Part shown: positions 1 through 8,294 of the stretch, piece after piece
Numbering within the stretch: position 1 is the first letter of the stretch
Layout of the letters: every line of letters starts with the position of its first letter
From: Lachnospiraceae bacterium
GTDB lineage: Bacteria; Bacillota; Clostridia; Lachnospirales; Lachnospiraceae
Direction of reading: 5' to 3'
NCBI GenBank assembly: GCA_910575035.1
Contig: CAJTDL010000020.1
Location: forward strand, 1-64,000
Length of the DNA stretch: 64,000 bases
Translations under genes and position numbers: made by a program
Notes under the pieces: generated by a model
What the model saw: only the letters and a program-made list of their open reading frames with translations
The model's database searches: none
Told to the model about the DNA's origin: nothing

Positions 1-122
1 TTATCTGCTTTGTTTTCATGTCTTAAAACTCTTGTTATCCACATCCACCTCCTGTAAGTCCGGCTCAACCGGGCCTTTGCCCTATTGGAATCAAGATTTT
101 GAACTTGTTTCGCAATTACCTA
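1..122 (+). mobile_element. 3' end of a second copy of the IS1182-like element
   Basis: This stretch is the reverse complement of 48025-48146, with about two differences over 122 bases and no indels. It ends in the same 16-base terminal repeat at 107-122 (one mismatch). By comparison with the complete copy, the window starts 38 bases downstream of the transposase stop codon. The body of this copy should therefore lie just left of the window with its transposase on the + strand, opposite to the copy at 48 kb. Whether that body is intact cannot be seen. Confidence 0.85.
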
Positions 123-419
123 ATTGGATTTTTGAAAAGATTTTACACAATCTTCAGTCCTGCCGTGGGGGATGTTCGTGCAAAAAATGAGTGAAAAAAT
201 CAAAAATCCCGGCAGGGCATTTCGTGGTTTCTGAACGCAGAGGGGGCTAGGGGGAAACTTTCCCCTACAAGCAGTGCTTGCTATTACTTCAAAGAGAAAG
301 TTTCTGGTTTTAGCTGACTGTAAGAAAAGGCAGAAAATTTTTTGAGGAACGTACCCATATACGGGAACTTCCTTTATCTACAATTAACATCACAGACAGC
401 GGAGAAAGGGGGTGAAAAA
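123..419. other. Non-coding left part of a mobile-element remnant
   Basis: No convincing gene is visible. The stretch holds G/C-rich runs around 238-285 (a run of G then TTTCCCCTACAAG). I associate such sequence with the neighbourhood of mobilisation genes in Firmicutes elements, but no relaxase gene or clear oriT is present. A ribosome binding site (GAAAGGGGG) precedes the next gene. Confidence 0.4.
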
Positions 420-757
420 ATGTTAGACCACGCATTCCAGCGGCGGCGGGAAATCGAGCGTATGCTGCTGTTGGGGAAAAGGCTGACCGTGCCAAAGCTC
501 ATGGCTATGTACAGTGTCGGGAAGAACGCCATACGCAGGGATTTTGAAGTCATAGGCGAAGAACTTCCCGTGATTGCAAAACAGGGATATAACGGCGGCT
601 ACTCCCTCATGGACGGGGCAGGAAAATACCAAAACTCTTTATCCCGTGAACAACTGGAATGCCTGGAAAAACTCGCTGTGGGATGTACGGGGAAGACAGG
701 GAAACCGTCCTGTCAATCATACATGAATTCGGGCCGTACTGTGAAAGGAATACATAA
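420..757 (+). pseudogene. Small HTH (DeoR-like) regulator, frameshifted
   Basis: From ATG 420, after a GAAAGGGGG ribosome binding site, the frame encodes a winged-HTH N-terminus (RRREIERMLLLGKRLTV, then a recognition-helix-like stretch ending IRRDFEVIGEELPV). Near 680 the sensible reading jumps frame: the other frame continues GMYGEDRETVLSIIHEFGPY and stops at 757. That tail resembles the end of the next gene (LCRLYGKAEGKEKEILFRIIHKYG), which supports a single indel rather than a true end. The family binds DNA and, in mobile elements, usually acts as a local switch. This copy is probably inactive, unless the shift is a sequencing error. Confidence 0.6.
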
Positions 758-799
758 AAACAGGCAGTTTTCAAGCCGGAAAGTGAGGGGAGGTGCAAC

Positions 800-1129
800 A
801 TGGACACGGCACACCGGAGAATGGAAATCATCAGCATTTTATCTGTCAAAGGGCATATCACATCAAGGGAGCTTGCGTGGGAATTGGGCGTTACGATACG
901 CACGATACACCATGATATTTTCGCATTGACTTTTGACTACCCGATTTATACAAAGCCGGGCTGTAGCGGCGGGGTTTTTATCACGGATAACTACAAGCCC
1001 TATACCAATACCCTCACAGAAACGGAGCTTGAAACACTGTGCAGGCTATACGGGAAAGCGGAGGGGAAAGAGAAGGAAATCCTGTTCCGGATTATCCATA
1101 AGTACGGGTCGGAGAAGCTGGAAATTTAA
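800..1129 (+). CDS. Small HTH-domain regulator of the mobile element
   Basis: A 109-residue protein starting at ATG 800 after GGGGAGG (786-792). The N-terminus carries a DeoR/HTH_11-like winged helix (RRMEIISILSVKGHITSREL, then a WELGVTIRTIHHDI recognition helix). The C-terminal 35 residues are acidic and basic helices with no enzymatic signature. It is a paralogue of the frameshifted protein just upstream and is likely to bind DNA near this element. The intact paralogue may be the only functional regulator left. Its target is unknown. Confidence 0.65.
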   Translation: MDTAHRRMEIISILSVKGHITSRELAWELGVTIRTIHHDIFALTFDYPIYTKPGCSGGVFITDNYKPYTNTLTETELETLCRLYGKAEGKEKEILFRIIHKYGSEKLEI

Positions 1130-1469
1130 CCGGAAAGGCTGATGCGTTTTATTGTTGGTGCTGGTTTGAAAAGCACTGCTTACTGACAACTGAATATGGA
1201 CAATCCTGCAAGACGTATGAAACAGCCGAGCTATGCGGAAACACGCCATAATCGCCTATATCAGAACAGGCGGGAGCGACAAATGTTTTACTGTAAACAA
1301 GGTGTGGGAACCTTGCGCCATGACACTGTTTCCTGATAATGATACTTCCGTAAAACGGTCACAGAGATGATGGTGCGATTCCAATGTGGGCTTCCCTCCC
1401 AGAAGCTACTTGTAGGGTATAAAATTTTGTAAAAACGGGGATTTTTATTGGCAGATGATATAAGAGGAA
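1130..1469 (+). other. Degraded coding remnants
   Basis: No intact gene is seen. A 46-residue frame runs from ATG 1196 to stop 1336 (begins MDNPARRMKQPSYAETR). A second frame across the same bases reads plausible peptide pieces (WFEKHCLLTTEYGQ and KVWEPCAMTLFPD) broken by stops. Two frames both looking protein-like suggests a decayed gene rather than a real short one. I do not recognise the parent protein. Confidence 0.35.
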
Positions 1470-1820
1470 ATGTTTCCCATACAAAGGGGAAAATCTATTA
1501 TTTTGAACGGGCAGAGGATAAAGGCGTATGACATCAGGATAATCACCCTTGAACAGTTCCGTATGCTGATTGCCTGCGGGAATGACAGGCACAACAACCA
1601 GATAAGGGTGACAAAAAGCGGCATGGTCTATCTGTCGGAGGATATCGTCGGTTCGGAGCAGCTTGATGATGTTGCGCTCTGTTTTGAAACATTCAGCGCA
1701 CATAACGGGTGTGTCGGCGTGAAGGCAGCGGAGGACAACAGCCACGTTATCCCATTATACTACGCACTGATCGGGAACTGGCGGAAAGGGTGCAGCCATA
1801 CTTATATAGACAGCTTTTAG
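1470..1820 (+). CDS. Hypothetical protein of the mobile element
   Basis: A 116-residue frame whose central part looks like a real protein (IRIITLEQFRMLIACGND, later FSAHNGCVGVKAAEDN). I do not recognise the family. The N-terminus is doubtful. Between about 1448 and 1530 another frame gives an equally protein-like stretch (ADDIRGNVSHTKGKIYYF) that stops just where this frame becomes convincing, so the true gene may begin upstream and carry a frameshift near 1530. No good ribosome binding site precedes the ATG at 1470. Confidence 0.4.
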   Translation: MFPIQRGKSIILNGQRIKAYDIRIITLEQFRMLIACGNDRHNNQIRVTKSGMVYLSEDIVGSEQLDDVALCFETFSAHNGCVGVKAAEDNSHVIPLYYALIGNWRKGCSHTYIDSF

Positions 1821-1945
1821 ATTTTTGGTTAAGTGAGAATGATTGTGGGCATTGTCCACTGATAATTTATTTACACAGCGTTAAGGCAGTTATGAACCTA
1901 TTTGACAGGTTTGTAGCTGCCTTTTTTGCGTGCATGGAGGTTTCA

Positions 1946-2602
1946 ATGAATGTATTTGAAGCGGTGAGGGAGAACGGCATTACCGCAAGGCAGGCGGCGG
2001 AGCATTGCTGGATAAAGATAAACCGCAGCGGCATGGCGGTCTGCCCGTTCCACAAGGACAAAAATCCGAGCATGAAGATAGACAGCCGCTATTATTGTTT
2101 CGGATGCGGGGAAAAGGGAGATGCCATTGATTTTGTGGCAAAGTTTTACGGGCTTGGGAAGAAGGAAGCGGCGCTGCGGATAGCGTCGGATTTCGGTATC
2201 AGTTTTGAGGATAACAGGGGCAGGAAGCCGCCGCCAAAACGTAAGAGGAAGTTATCACCGGAGCAGAGGTTTGAGAGGGCGGAAAAGAGATGCTTCCGTG
2301 TGCTTTCCGATTACCTGTGCTGTTTAAGGCAGTGGAAAGAACAGTATGCGCCGCAGGAGCCGGACGGGGAATGGAACCCGTTATTCTGTGAAGCGTTGGA
2401 AAAGAAAGACTATATTGAGTACCTGCTGGATGTATTATTGTACGCTCCACTACCGGAGCGTGTGCAGTTAGTGGCGGATTATGGAGAGGAAGTGTTGAGG
2501 ATTGAAAGAAGACTGGAACAGTGTGCCGCCGGAGCAGAGGGCGGCACTGGAAAAGACAATGGAGAAGATGGAGCAGGCATCACAGCCGGAAACATGGTTT
2601 GA
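1946..2602 (+). CDS. CHC2 zinc-finger (DNA primase-type) protein
   Basis: A 218-residue protein starting at ATG 1946 after GGAGG. It opens with a CHC2 zinc-finger fold like that of DnaG: Cys33 and His36 (CPFH), then Cys51 and Cys54 (CFGCG), followed by GDAIDFV. In primases this finger recognises the template. No TOPRIM domain follows; residues 90-218 are charged and helical. Its end overlaps the beginning of the D5-type helicase reading frame by about 100 bases. Together they look like the split primase/helicase replication module of an integrative element or satellite phage. The finger residues are intact, but its partner is broken. Confidence 0.75.
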   Translation: MNVFEAVRENGITARQAAEHCWIKINRSGMAVCPFHKDKNPSMKIDSRYYCFGCGEKGDAIDFVAKFYGLGKKEAALRIASDFGISFEDNRGRKPPPKRKRKLSPEQRFERAEKRCFRVLSDYLCCLRQWKEQYAPQEPDGEWNPLFCEALEKKDYIEYLLDVLLYAPLPERVQLVADYGEEVLRIERRLEQCAAGAEGGTGKDNGEDGAGITAGNMV

Positions 2603-3879
2603 CGGAAGTAAAGTCAATGATGTGCTGTTCTGTGAGGATTTCCTTGCAGGACACCCTATGAAGTGCATACACGGCACTTTTTTTGACATAAACGGGGCAG
2701 TCGGTGATGCGGAGCAGATTAAGGCGGAGATATATTACAAGATTGCGCCTTATGTCACATCAGGCATAGCAAAAAAAGGCAACAACGCTCCTGGATGCGC
2801 AGCGGATCAGGTGCTACTCGCCGCCGCTGCCATTTCAGACAGACCGTATCCATGTGGCAAACGGAACCTATTTCCTGTCGGGGAACTTCTCAGCACAGAA
2901 AGAATTCTGTATGAACAGGCTTCCAGTGAGATATGTGCCCGATTCGCCGGTGCCGTCACGCTGGCTTGCATTCCTTAGGCAGCTTTTAGTGCCGGAGGAC
3001 ATCATTACCTTGCAGGAGTTCATGGGCTATGTGCTGCTGCCCACGACAAAGGGGCAGAAAATGATGATTGTCATAGGAAAAAGCGGGGAGGGCAAGTCAC
3101 GCATCGGCAGGGTACTTCGGGCGTTGCTCGGTGACAGCATGAATACGGGCAGCATACAGAAAGTGGAGGTTGACCGTTTTGCAAGGGCTGACCTCGAATG
3201 GAAACTCCTGATGCTTGACGATGATATGAAGCTGGAAGCATTGCCGCAGACGAACAACATTAAGTCCATAGTGACGCTGAAAGATAAAACGGACTTGGAG
3301 CGCAAGGGGAAACAGAGCGAACAAGGGTATTTATGCGTGAGGTTTATCTGTTTCGGGAATGGCAACCTCGGTTCACTGTATGACCGTTCCTATGGCTTTT
3401 TCCGCAGGCAGATTTTCCTTACCGTCAAGTAGCGTGAGCCGGACAGGAAAGACGATCCGTTCCTCGGCGAGAAGCTGATTGCCGAAGCGGAAGGGATATT
3501 TTTATGGTGTCTTGAGGGGCTGCACCGCCTGATTGACAACGGGTACAGCTTCACCATAAGCAAACGGGCGGAGGACAACCTGACAAAAGCCATGCAGGAC
3601 GGGAACAATATCATCGTATTCATGCAGTCGGAGGGCTATATCAGGCTTGAGAAAGGCACACACGCCACGTCAAAGCAGCTTTACGGTGCATACAGCCAGT
3701 GGTGCGAGGATAATCTTGAAAAGCCATTAGGGGAGCGTAGTTTTTCCAACTTCCTGCGGCAGAATGAGAAGCAGTACGGGCTTGACTATACCCATAATAT
3801 CGCACTCGGCGCAGGAAAGACGGCAAGGGGATTCAAGGGTATCCATGTAAAGGTGCGGACAGGGGAGAACGGGCATTAA
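2502..3879 (+). pseudogene. D5/P4-type primase-helicase, broken by a frameshift and an amber stop
   Basis: Three pieces read together as one phage/plasmid-type replicative helicase. The first runs to about 2770 and contains CEDFLAGHPMKCIHGTFFDI. An A7 tract at 2771-2777 then shifts the frame; with six A the reading would continue as ATTLLDAQRIRCYSPPLPF. The second piece holds the Walker A motif GKSGEGKS near 3073-3098 and a Walker B-like LLMLDDD. An in-frame TAG at 3430-3432 interrupts it, after which the same frame goes on (REPDRKDDPFLGEKLIAEA) to the stop at 3879. The start is uncertain (TTG 2502 or ATG 2559). Two independent lesions make this a decaying gene rather than a sequencing slip. 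Confidence 0.75.
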
Positions 3880-4176
3880 GACGCAGAAGACGCAAAGACG
3901 GGCAAAATCCGAAATTCTTTTTTATATATACATATGCTTATGTAAGAGCCAGTTTCTCATATATAATAATTTTTATTTTCTAACTTGAAAAATAAGTGTC
4001 TTAGCGTCTAAACATAGGAAATATAAGGCTTTGGGGGCATTTTGGAAGCGTCTTAATTGCGTCCTTTCAAAGCGTCTGATGCCCGACAGGGAGAATTTAA
4101 TACCTTGCCGGGCTTTTATTTATGTTGGGCAGGACGCAGAAAGCGTCTGTTATTGAATTGATTGGAGGGAATATAT
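3880..4176. repeat. Cluster of GACGC/GCGTC motifs behind the replication gene
   Basis: This gap has no gene. It carries eight copies of GACGC or its complement within 270 bases, beginning at 3880, 3889, 4004, 4048, 4059, 4072, 4133 and 4143, in an otherwise A/T-rich background. Several sit in a wider AAGCGTCT context. Such motif clusters beside replication genes can be iterons or protein-binding sites, but this is inference. Confidence 0.4.
4079..4118 (+). terminator. Probable rho-independent terminator
   Basis: GCCCGACAGG at 4081-4090 pairs imperfectly with CCTTGCCGGGC at 4103-4113 and is followed by TTTTA. It would end transcripts from the primase region. Confidence 0.5.
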
Positions 4177-4383
4177 TTGAATAAAACAAAACTGGTAGTG
4201 ACGAGAGTGTTTGACAGCAGGAGAACGCCGCAGGATGCGTTTGTGAGGGCAATATTAAATTCAGAGAATGCGGATAAAACGGAAAAACGCTTGCAGGAAG
4301 GCGGCTGTGAAGGTATAATAGAAAACGAAGAACCACTTTGCAGTTCACCAGCTTCTTCCGGAAAAGGAGAAGCAAATGGGTAG
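4177..4383 (+). CDS. Small protein coupled to the serine recombinase
   Basis: About 68 residues. I prefer the TTG start at 4177 because GGAGGGA lies at 4164-4170 with a normal gap; the ATG at 4162 has no such site. The sequence (begins LNKTKLVVTRVFDSRRTPQ) shows no domain I recognise. Its stop overlaps the recombinase ATG by 8 bases, so the two are translationally coupled. Short genes in this position commonly accompany large serine recombinases in Firmicutes elements. Function unknown. Confidence 0.55.
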   Translation: MNKTKLVVTRVFDSRRTPQDAFVRAILNSENADKTEKRLQEGGCEGIIENEEPLCSSPASSGKGEANG

Positions 4384-5686
4384 GACTACATACAAAACAG
4401 CACCAAAAGCAGGGCTATACACAAGGCTGTCCGTTGATGACGGCATCACAGACAGGGAAAGCAATTCCATAACGAGCCAGAAACAGATGCTCATGCAGTA
4501 CGCACAGTACCACAGCACAGTGCCGCCGTTCGGCTACCGGAAATCGCTGGAGGACAGCCACAAGCTGATACTGGATGCGGAAACAGCGCCGATTGTAAAG
4601 CGGATGTATGAACTGGCTGTGCAGGGCAAAGGCTACAAGGCAATCGGAAACGTGCTGAAACGGGAGCGCATACCGATACCCGCATACTGGCACCATGTAA
4701 GGGGCGAGAGGACGTGGACACGCTTCAAGGGCGAGGGCGACATATCCAATTATATCTGGAATGAAACAACGATAAAGTGGATACTTTCGCATGAGGTCTA
4801 TATCGGAAGCCTTGTGGCGCAGAAACAGTCAAAGCTGTTCAAGGTCGGCAAGAATTATGTGAAGCCCAAAGACGAGTGGGTTGTGGTAAAGGACATATTT
4901 GAGCCGATTGTGGATTTGGAACTGTGGGAGCGTGTGCAGGAAGTCAACGGGAAGCGCAGGCGGATGTGCAAGGCAAAAAGGGAGCCGAGTATCTTTTCCG
5001 GCATTGCCTACTGCCCCGACTGCGGCAGGCGCATTTCATTCTTTCCTGAACGGACAAACAAAAGTAATCCTGAAAAGACGTATTTTGGCTCATGCCAGAA
5101 CTACAAGGCGAACGGGCCGGACGGATGCACTCCGCACCGTATCAAGGAGCAGGACTTGTACGATATTGTCCTCAAAGACATCAGGGAATGGGCGTCAATG
5201 GCGCTTGCGGACGAGCAGGCAGTCCTTGGCAGGGTTATGGAACAACAGCAGTTAAACAGTACCGTTGATTACGGCTTGATTGAGGGGAAGAAGCGAACCA
5301 TAGGGAAAAGGCTTGAAGAGATTGATAAAGTCATAAGTAAGCTGTATGAGGATTACGCACTCGGCAGGCTTGCAGGCACAAGCATAGACAATCTTCTGCC
5401 AAAGTACCAGAGGGAGCAGGAAGAACTCAAAAAACAGCTTTCCGCATTGCAGGAACAGTTGGCAGAGCATGACAGCACGGAGCAGAATGCGGGGAAGTGG
5501 ATAAGCCTGATCCGGCAGTACAGTGACCTGAAGGAATTAAATTCTTGTATCATCAATGAACTTATCACAAAGATTTTAGTAGGCGACAAACGCCAGGTAA
5601 ATGGTGAGAAGGTTCAGTCTATAGAAATCCATTACCGTTTCATCGGAAATCTGACCGACAGCGGGAATGGGGAAACAATTCAATAA
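4376..5686 (+). CDS. Large serine recombinase with most of the catalytic domain deleted
   Basis: A 436-residue protein of the TnpX/TndX-like large serine recombinase family, which integrates and excises mobile elements. The N-terminus retains the strand with the nucleophile (LYTRLSVDD, Ser19) and the next helix (SNSITSQKQMLMQYAQYH). It then jumps directly to PPFGYRKSLEDSHKL, which begins the Recombinase domain. Family members have roughly 110-130 residues between these points, including the remaining active-site arginines. The reading frame is kept, so this is a clean internal deletion with its junction near 4505-4520. Downstream parts are normal: the Recombinase domain, a zinc ribbon (YCPDCGRR near 5015 with a second Cys pair later) and a C-terminal coiled coil. 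It may still bind att DNA but should not cleave. Confidence 0.8.
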   Translation: MGRTTYKTAPKAGLYTRLSVDDGITDRESNSITSQKQMLMQYAQYHSTVPPFGYRKSLEDSHKLILDAETAPIVKRMYELAVQGKGYKAIGNVLKRERIPIPAYWHHVRGERTWTRFKGEGDISNYIWNETTIKWILSHEVYIGSLVAQKQSKLFKVGKNYVKPKDEWVVVKDIFEPIVDLELWERVQEVNGKRRRMCKAKREPSIFSGIAYCPDCGRRISFFPERTNKSNPEKTYFGSCQNYKANGPDGCTPHRIKEQDLYDIVLKDIREWASMALADEQAVLGRVMEQQQLNSTVDYGLIEGKKRTIGKRLEEIDKVISKLYEDYALGRLAGTSIDNLLPKYQREQEELKKQLSALQEQLAEHDSTEQNAGKWISLIRQYSDLKELNSCIINELITKILVGDKRQVNGEKVQSIEIHYRFIGNLTDSGNGETIQ

Positions 5687-5953
5687 AAAATCCAGTTAAA
5701 AACAATTTAGCTGTAAAAACCGTCTTTAACGGTAATTTACAGATGACAACACGGTACTGGCACAAATAGCAGGTGCTGTATTCACCGTTATTTGTGCAAT
5801 GCTGTACTAGTCAGCCCTAAATTTCTCATAGAGATTCTGTTCAGCTTTATGCAGAACGGAACACTTGCTAAATGGCATTGCTTCATGGCAAACACCATCA
5901 ACGGAAAGCCAGGAGCTATTTTCATATCCTTCAGTCTTAGAAAACGTAGTCAA
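5687..5953. other. Likely right boundary of the mobile-element remnant
   Basis: No gene seen. The stretch follows the recombinase stop and precedes chromosomal repeats and the NlpC/P60 gene, so the element's right end should lie here. No direct-repeat att core could be recognised, because the left end is obscured by the IS copy. Confidence 0.3.
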
Positions 5954-6192
5954 GGAGAGGCTGGGGCTTCCGGGTCTGCCCTTGTGACTTGCGGAGGGGT
6001 TTAGAGTTTCTTGGCAGTTCCCCCAAATGCAGGGATTTGCGGACAAGGACGTCCGCAAAAGCTCATGGCCACGCCACGGACGGCGTGTCCATGGCGGTTC
6101 CGTCCGCATGGTATACCCTTCCTGGAACTGCTTAGAAACTCTTAACCCTGGAGCACCGGAACAAGGGCAGACCCGGAAGCCCCAGCCTCTCC
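5954..6192. repeat. 239-bp nested palindrome with perfect 32-base arms
   Basis: 5954-5985 and 6161-6192 are perfect inverted repeats of 32 bases (outer bases GGAGAGGCTGGGGC). Inside lies a second inverted pair, near 6004-6024 and 6123-6143 (AGAGTTTCT and CAGTTCC), and inside that two further hairpins, TTTGCGGACAAGGACGTCCG and GGCCACGCC with GGCGTGTCC. Related pieces recur at 22010-22095 and 60543-60590. Open frames that cross it are by-products of the symmetry. It resembles a non-autonomous, palindromic transposable element. Confidence 0.8.
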
Positions 6193-6310
6193 CAGACGGC
6201 CGTATAGCCACCCCTGACTGCCGAACAATGTAATCCCTGATGGCAGTATACCCCCATTGCCTGACAATAAAATCCCATAAGCTACTGACATTGCCCGTGA
6301 ATAGCAACTG
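6193..6310. repeat. TAGCC-type degenerate repeats and GTTACTATT-family end
   Basis: Two degenerate units (TATAGCCACCCCTGACTGCC and TATACCCCCATTGCC) each end in an AATCCC-like stretch. They are followed by CCCATAAGCTACTGACATTG and by CCGTGAATAGCAAC, the reverse complement of the GTTACTATTCACGG end motif. The same order recurs at 18.5 kb, and parts recur at 22.4, 31.85 and 60.5 kb. Confidence 0.6.
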
Positions 6311-6337
6311 AAATATTACAAAATTATTACAAATTCC

Positions 6338-6366
6338 TTGATAATGTAATTTCCAGTTGATATAAT
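6338..6366 (+). promoter_or_regulatory. Sigma-A promoter of the NlpC/P60 gene
   Basis: TTGATA at 6338-6343 and a perfect TATAAT at 6361-6366 are separated by 17 bases, about 90 bases upstream of the start codon. Confidence 0.7.
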
Positions 6367-6454
6367 GCTGGTGTTAAAAGGGTATGCCAGTAAGGCATAT
6401 TATTCGTACAGATTAGAAAATTATGATTGGGATGGAACGTCCAGGAGGTCAAGG

Positions 6455-7615
6455 ATGAAAAATAGATTTTATAAAATGGTAACGGCATGCATGATAGGAG
6501 CTATGGCATTTATGGTGATGCGGATTCCGGTTTATGCTAAAGGGAATGTGGACGCTGGCATTACGGCAATGTTAAGCGAGAGCCTGGGTAATAAAGGGGA
6601 AAGTACTGCAGACGGGAAGGAAAAGGATTTTGCGGGGAATGATGCGGGAATCTCTGCCGTATTCAGCGCAAGCCTAGCAGATATGCAGGAAAGTGCAGAG
6701 CCCCAGGAAGCGCAGGCTGAGGCGGCGCAGGAGCCTGCGCTAGAGCCTGAACCAGAGCCAGAGGAGCCGAAGACCATCTGCGGTTATACCAACCTTGGGA
6801 TTGCAAATGTGGAGAACCATTTAAATGTCCGGGAAGGGGCAGGGGAAGAATTTGAGCTGGTAGGGGAATTGCCAGTGGATGCTGGGTGTGAGATTCTGGC
6901 TGAGAATGGGGGATGGTACCAGATCCAGTCAGGGGACGTGACTGGGTATGTGAAGGCAGATTATTTGCTGACAGGGGAGGCAGCTGCCAAGAGGGCAGAG
7001 GAAGTGAAGTCTGTGGTGGCGAAGTCGGCTGCCATGACGTTAAATGTGCGGACAGAACCCAGCACAGAGAGTACGATCTGGACCACAATGGCAGAAGGAG
7101 AAGAACTACATATGCTGGAGGATCTGGGAGAATGGCTGAAAGTGGAAGTGGACGGCGATGAGTGTTATGTGGCAAAGGAATATGTGGAATTGTCTGACCA
7201 GCTCCAGAAAGCCATGACCATGTCTGAGATTAAATATGGGCAGGGCGTGTCGGACGTGCGTGTGGATATGGTGCAGTATGCCTGCCAATTCATAGGGAAC
7301 CGCTATGTGTGGGGCGGCGAGAGCCTGACCAATGGAGTGGACTGCTCTGGGTTTACTATGCGGATTTATGAAAAATATGGGGTTTACCTGCCCCATTCTG
7401 CAAGCGCACAGTCAGGCTGCGGCACGAAGATCAATGCTTCTGACGCGAGGCCAGGGGATTTGTTCTTCTATGGGAATGGAAGCGGGATCAACCATGTGGC
7501 CATGTATATTGGAGATGGGCAGGTAGTGCATGCAAGCTCTGAAAGGACAGGCATTAAGATATCCAATGCATACTATCGGACGCCGGTTTGTGTGGTGAGG
7601 TATCTGAGCGAGTGA
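6455..7615 (+). CDS. Secreted NlpC/P60 endopeptidase with two SH3 domains
   Basis: A 386-residue secreted cell-wall hydrolase. The start ATG 6455 follows AGGAGG (6443-6448) and begins a signal peptide (MKNRFYKMVTACMIGAMAF, cleavage near PVYAKG). An acidic Glu/Ala/Pro linker follows. Two bacterial SH3 domains (HLNVREGAGEEFELVGELP and LNVRTEPSTESTIWTTMAE) probably bind peptidoglycan. The C-terminal NlpC/P60 domain has Cys297 (GVDCSGF), His347 (INHVAMYIGDG) and a third polar residue in VVHASS. Such enzymes cut gamma-D-Glu-diamino-acid bonds in stem peptides. It stands alone, with its own promoter and downstream gap. Confidence 0.9.
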   Translation: MKNRFYKMVTACMIGAMAFMVMRIPVYAKGNVDAGITAMLSESLGNKGESTADGKEKDFAGNDAGISAVFSASLADMQESAEPQEAQAEAAQEPALEPEPEPEEPKTICGYTNLGIANVENHLNVREGAGEEFELVGELPVDAGCEILAENGGWYQIQSGDVTGYVKADYLLTGEAAAKRAEEVKSVVAKSAAMTLNVRTEPSTESTIWTTMAEGEELHMLEDLGEWLKVEVDGDECYVAKEYVELSDQLQKAMTMSEIKYGQGVSDVRVDMVQYACQFIGNRYVWGGESLTNGVDCSGFTMRIYEKYGVYLPHSASAQSGCGTKINASDARPGDLFFYGNGSGINHVAMYIGDGQVVHASSERTGIKISNAYYRTPVCVVRYLSE

Positions 7616-7693
7616 TAGGTGGAAAGGAGCCGGAAGGACCATTCTGCGGGCGGTGCATATACTATCAATAAAAGCCAGTGAGAATTTTTATAT

Positions 7694-8248
7694 ATGGAAG
7701 AAAAATGTAAATGTTTGGAGGATCATTGCAGTTTTACGGGGATACGCCCAGCTATGGTGGATTTGCCCTATCCAGAGATCCGGGTAAGGGAAGGGAACCT
7801 GGCCTATGCAAATCTGCTCAGCGTGGATTATTGCGGGGCGGTGTCGGAGATATCTGCCATCACACAGTATATTAATAATGAAAGCCGGATTTCGCTGGAA
7901 AGATGCTCTATGGCCAGGACGATTTTGGGGATTGCCATGGCAGAGATGATGCATCTGCAGAAGTTGGGGCAATTGATTGCCCTTTTGGGCGGGAATGTGG
8001 AATATGTGGCAAAGCTACAGAATGGAAAAAGGGTCATGTGGACGCCAGGCTATCTGACGATTCCAGAGCATATTGGGAAAATGGTCTTTGATGATATTGA
8101 GGCGGAAAAGGCGGCGATCCATCAGTACCGGATGCATATCAAGATGATAAAGGATGAATATGTGGATGCCATATTGGCAAGGATTATTAAGGATGAGGAA
8201 TACCATATTATGATTTTGCAGGCATTGTGGAATGAAATGCAGGGATAA
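7694..8248 (+). CDS. Ferritin-like (rubrerythrin/catalase-type) di-iron protein
   Basis: A 184-residue four-helix ferritin-like protein. Helix A has SEISAITQYINNE, helix B MAEMMHLQKLG with the E-x-x-H metal motif, helix C IEAEKAAIHQYRMHI and helix D KDEEYHIMILQAL, again with E-x-x-H. These positions match the di-metal ligands of the superfamily, so a role in peroxide or iron handling is likely, though the subfamily is not clear. The Cys-rich start (MEEKCKCLEDHC) is unusual and may bind a metal. The ribosome binding site is weak (GTGAGAAT before ATG 7694), so the start is moderately certain. Confidence 0.75.
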   Translation: MEEKCKCLEDHCSFTGIRPAMVDLPYPEIRVREGNLAYANLLSVDYCGAVSEISAITQYINNESRISLERCSMARTILGIAMAEMMHLQKLGQLIALLGGNVEYVAKLQNGKRVMWTPGYLTIPEHIGKMVFDDIEAEKAAIHQYRMHIKMIKDEYVDAILARIIKDEEYHIMILQALWNEMQG

Positions 8249-8265
8249 AATAGAAAAATAATTTC

Positions 8266-8294
8266 TTTACAACTATCATAGCTTGTGATACAAT
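8266..8294 (+). promoter_or_regulatory. Promoter of rpsO
   Basis: TTTACA at 8266-8271 and TACAAT at 8289-8294 with 17 bases between. It lies 188 bases upstream of the start codon, so the transcript has a long leader. Confidence 0.65.

Noticed and set aside
123-300. oriT of a conjugative element
   Set aside because: The sequence is reminiscent of mobilisation regions, but no relaxase gene and no clear nick-region inverted repeat were found.
2771-2777. Programmed -1 frameshift at the A7 tract
   Set aside because: Restoring the protein needs a +1 shift (one A fewer), not -1, and the gene carries a second lesion downstream.
5807-6307. 166-residue open frame on the minus strand
   Set aside because: It runs through the 239-bp palindrome; the matching frame on the other strand shows the openness comes from the symmetry and high G+C.
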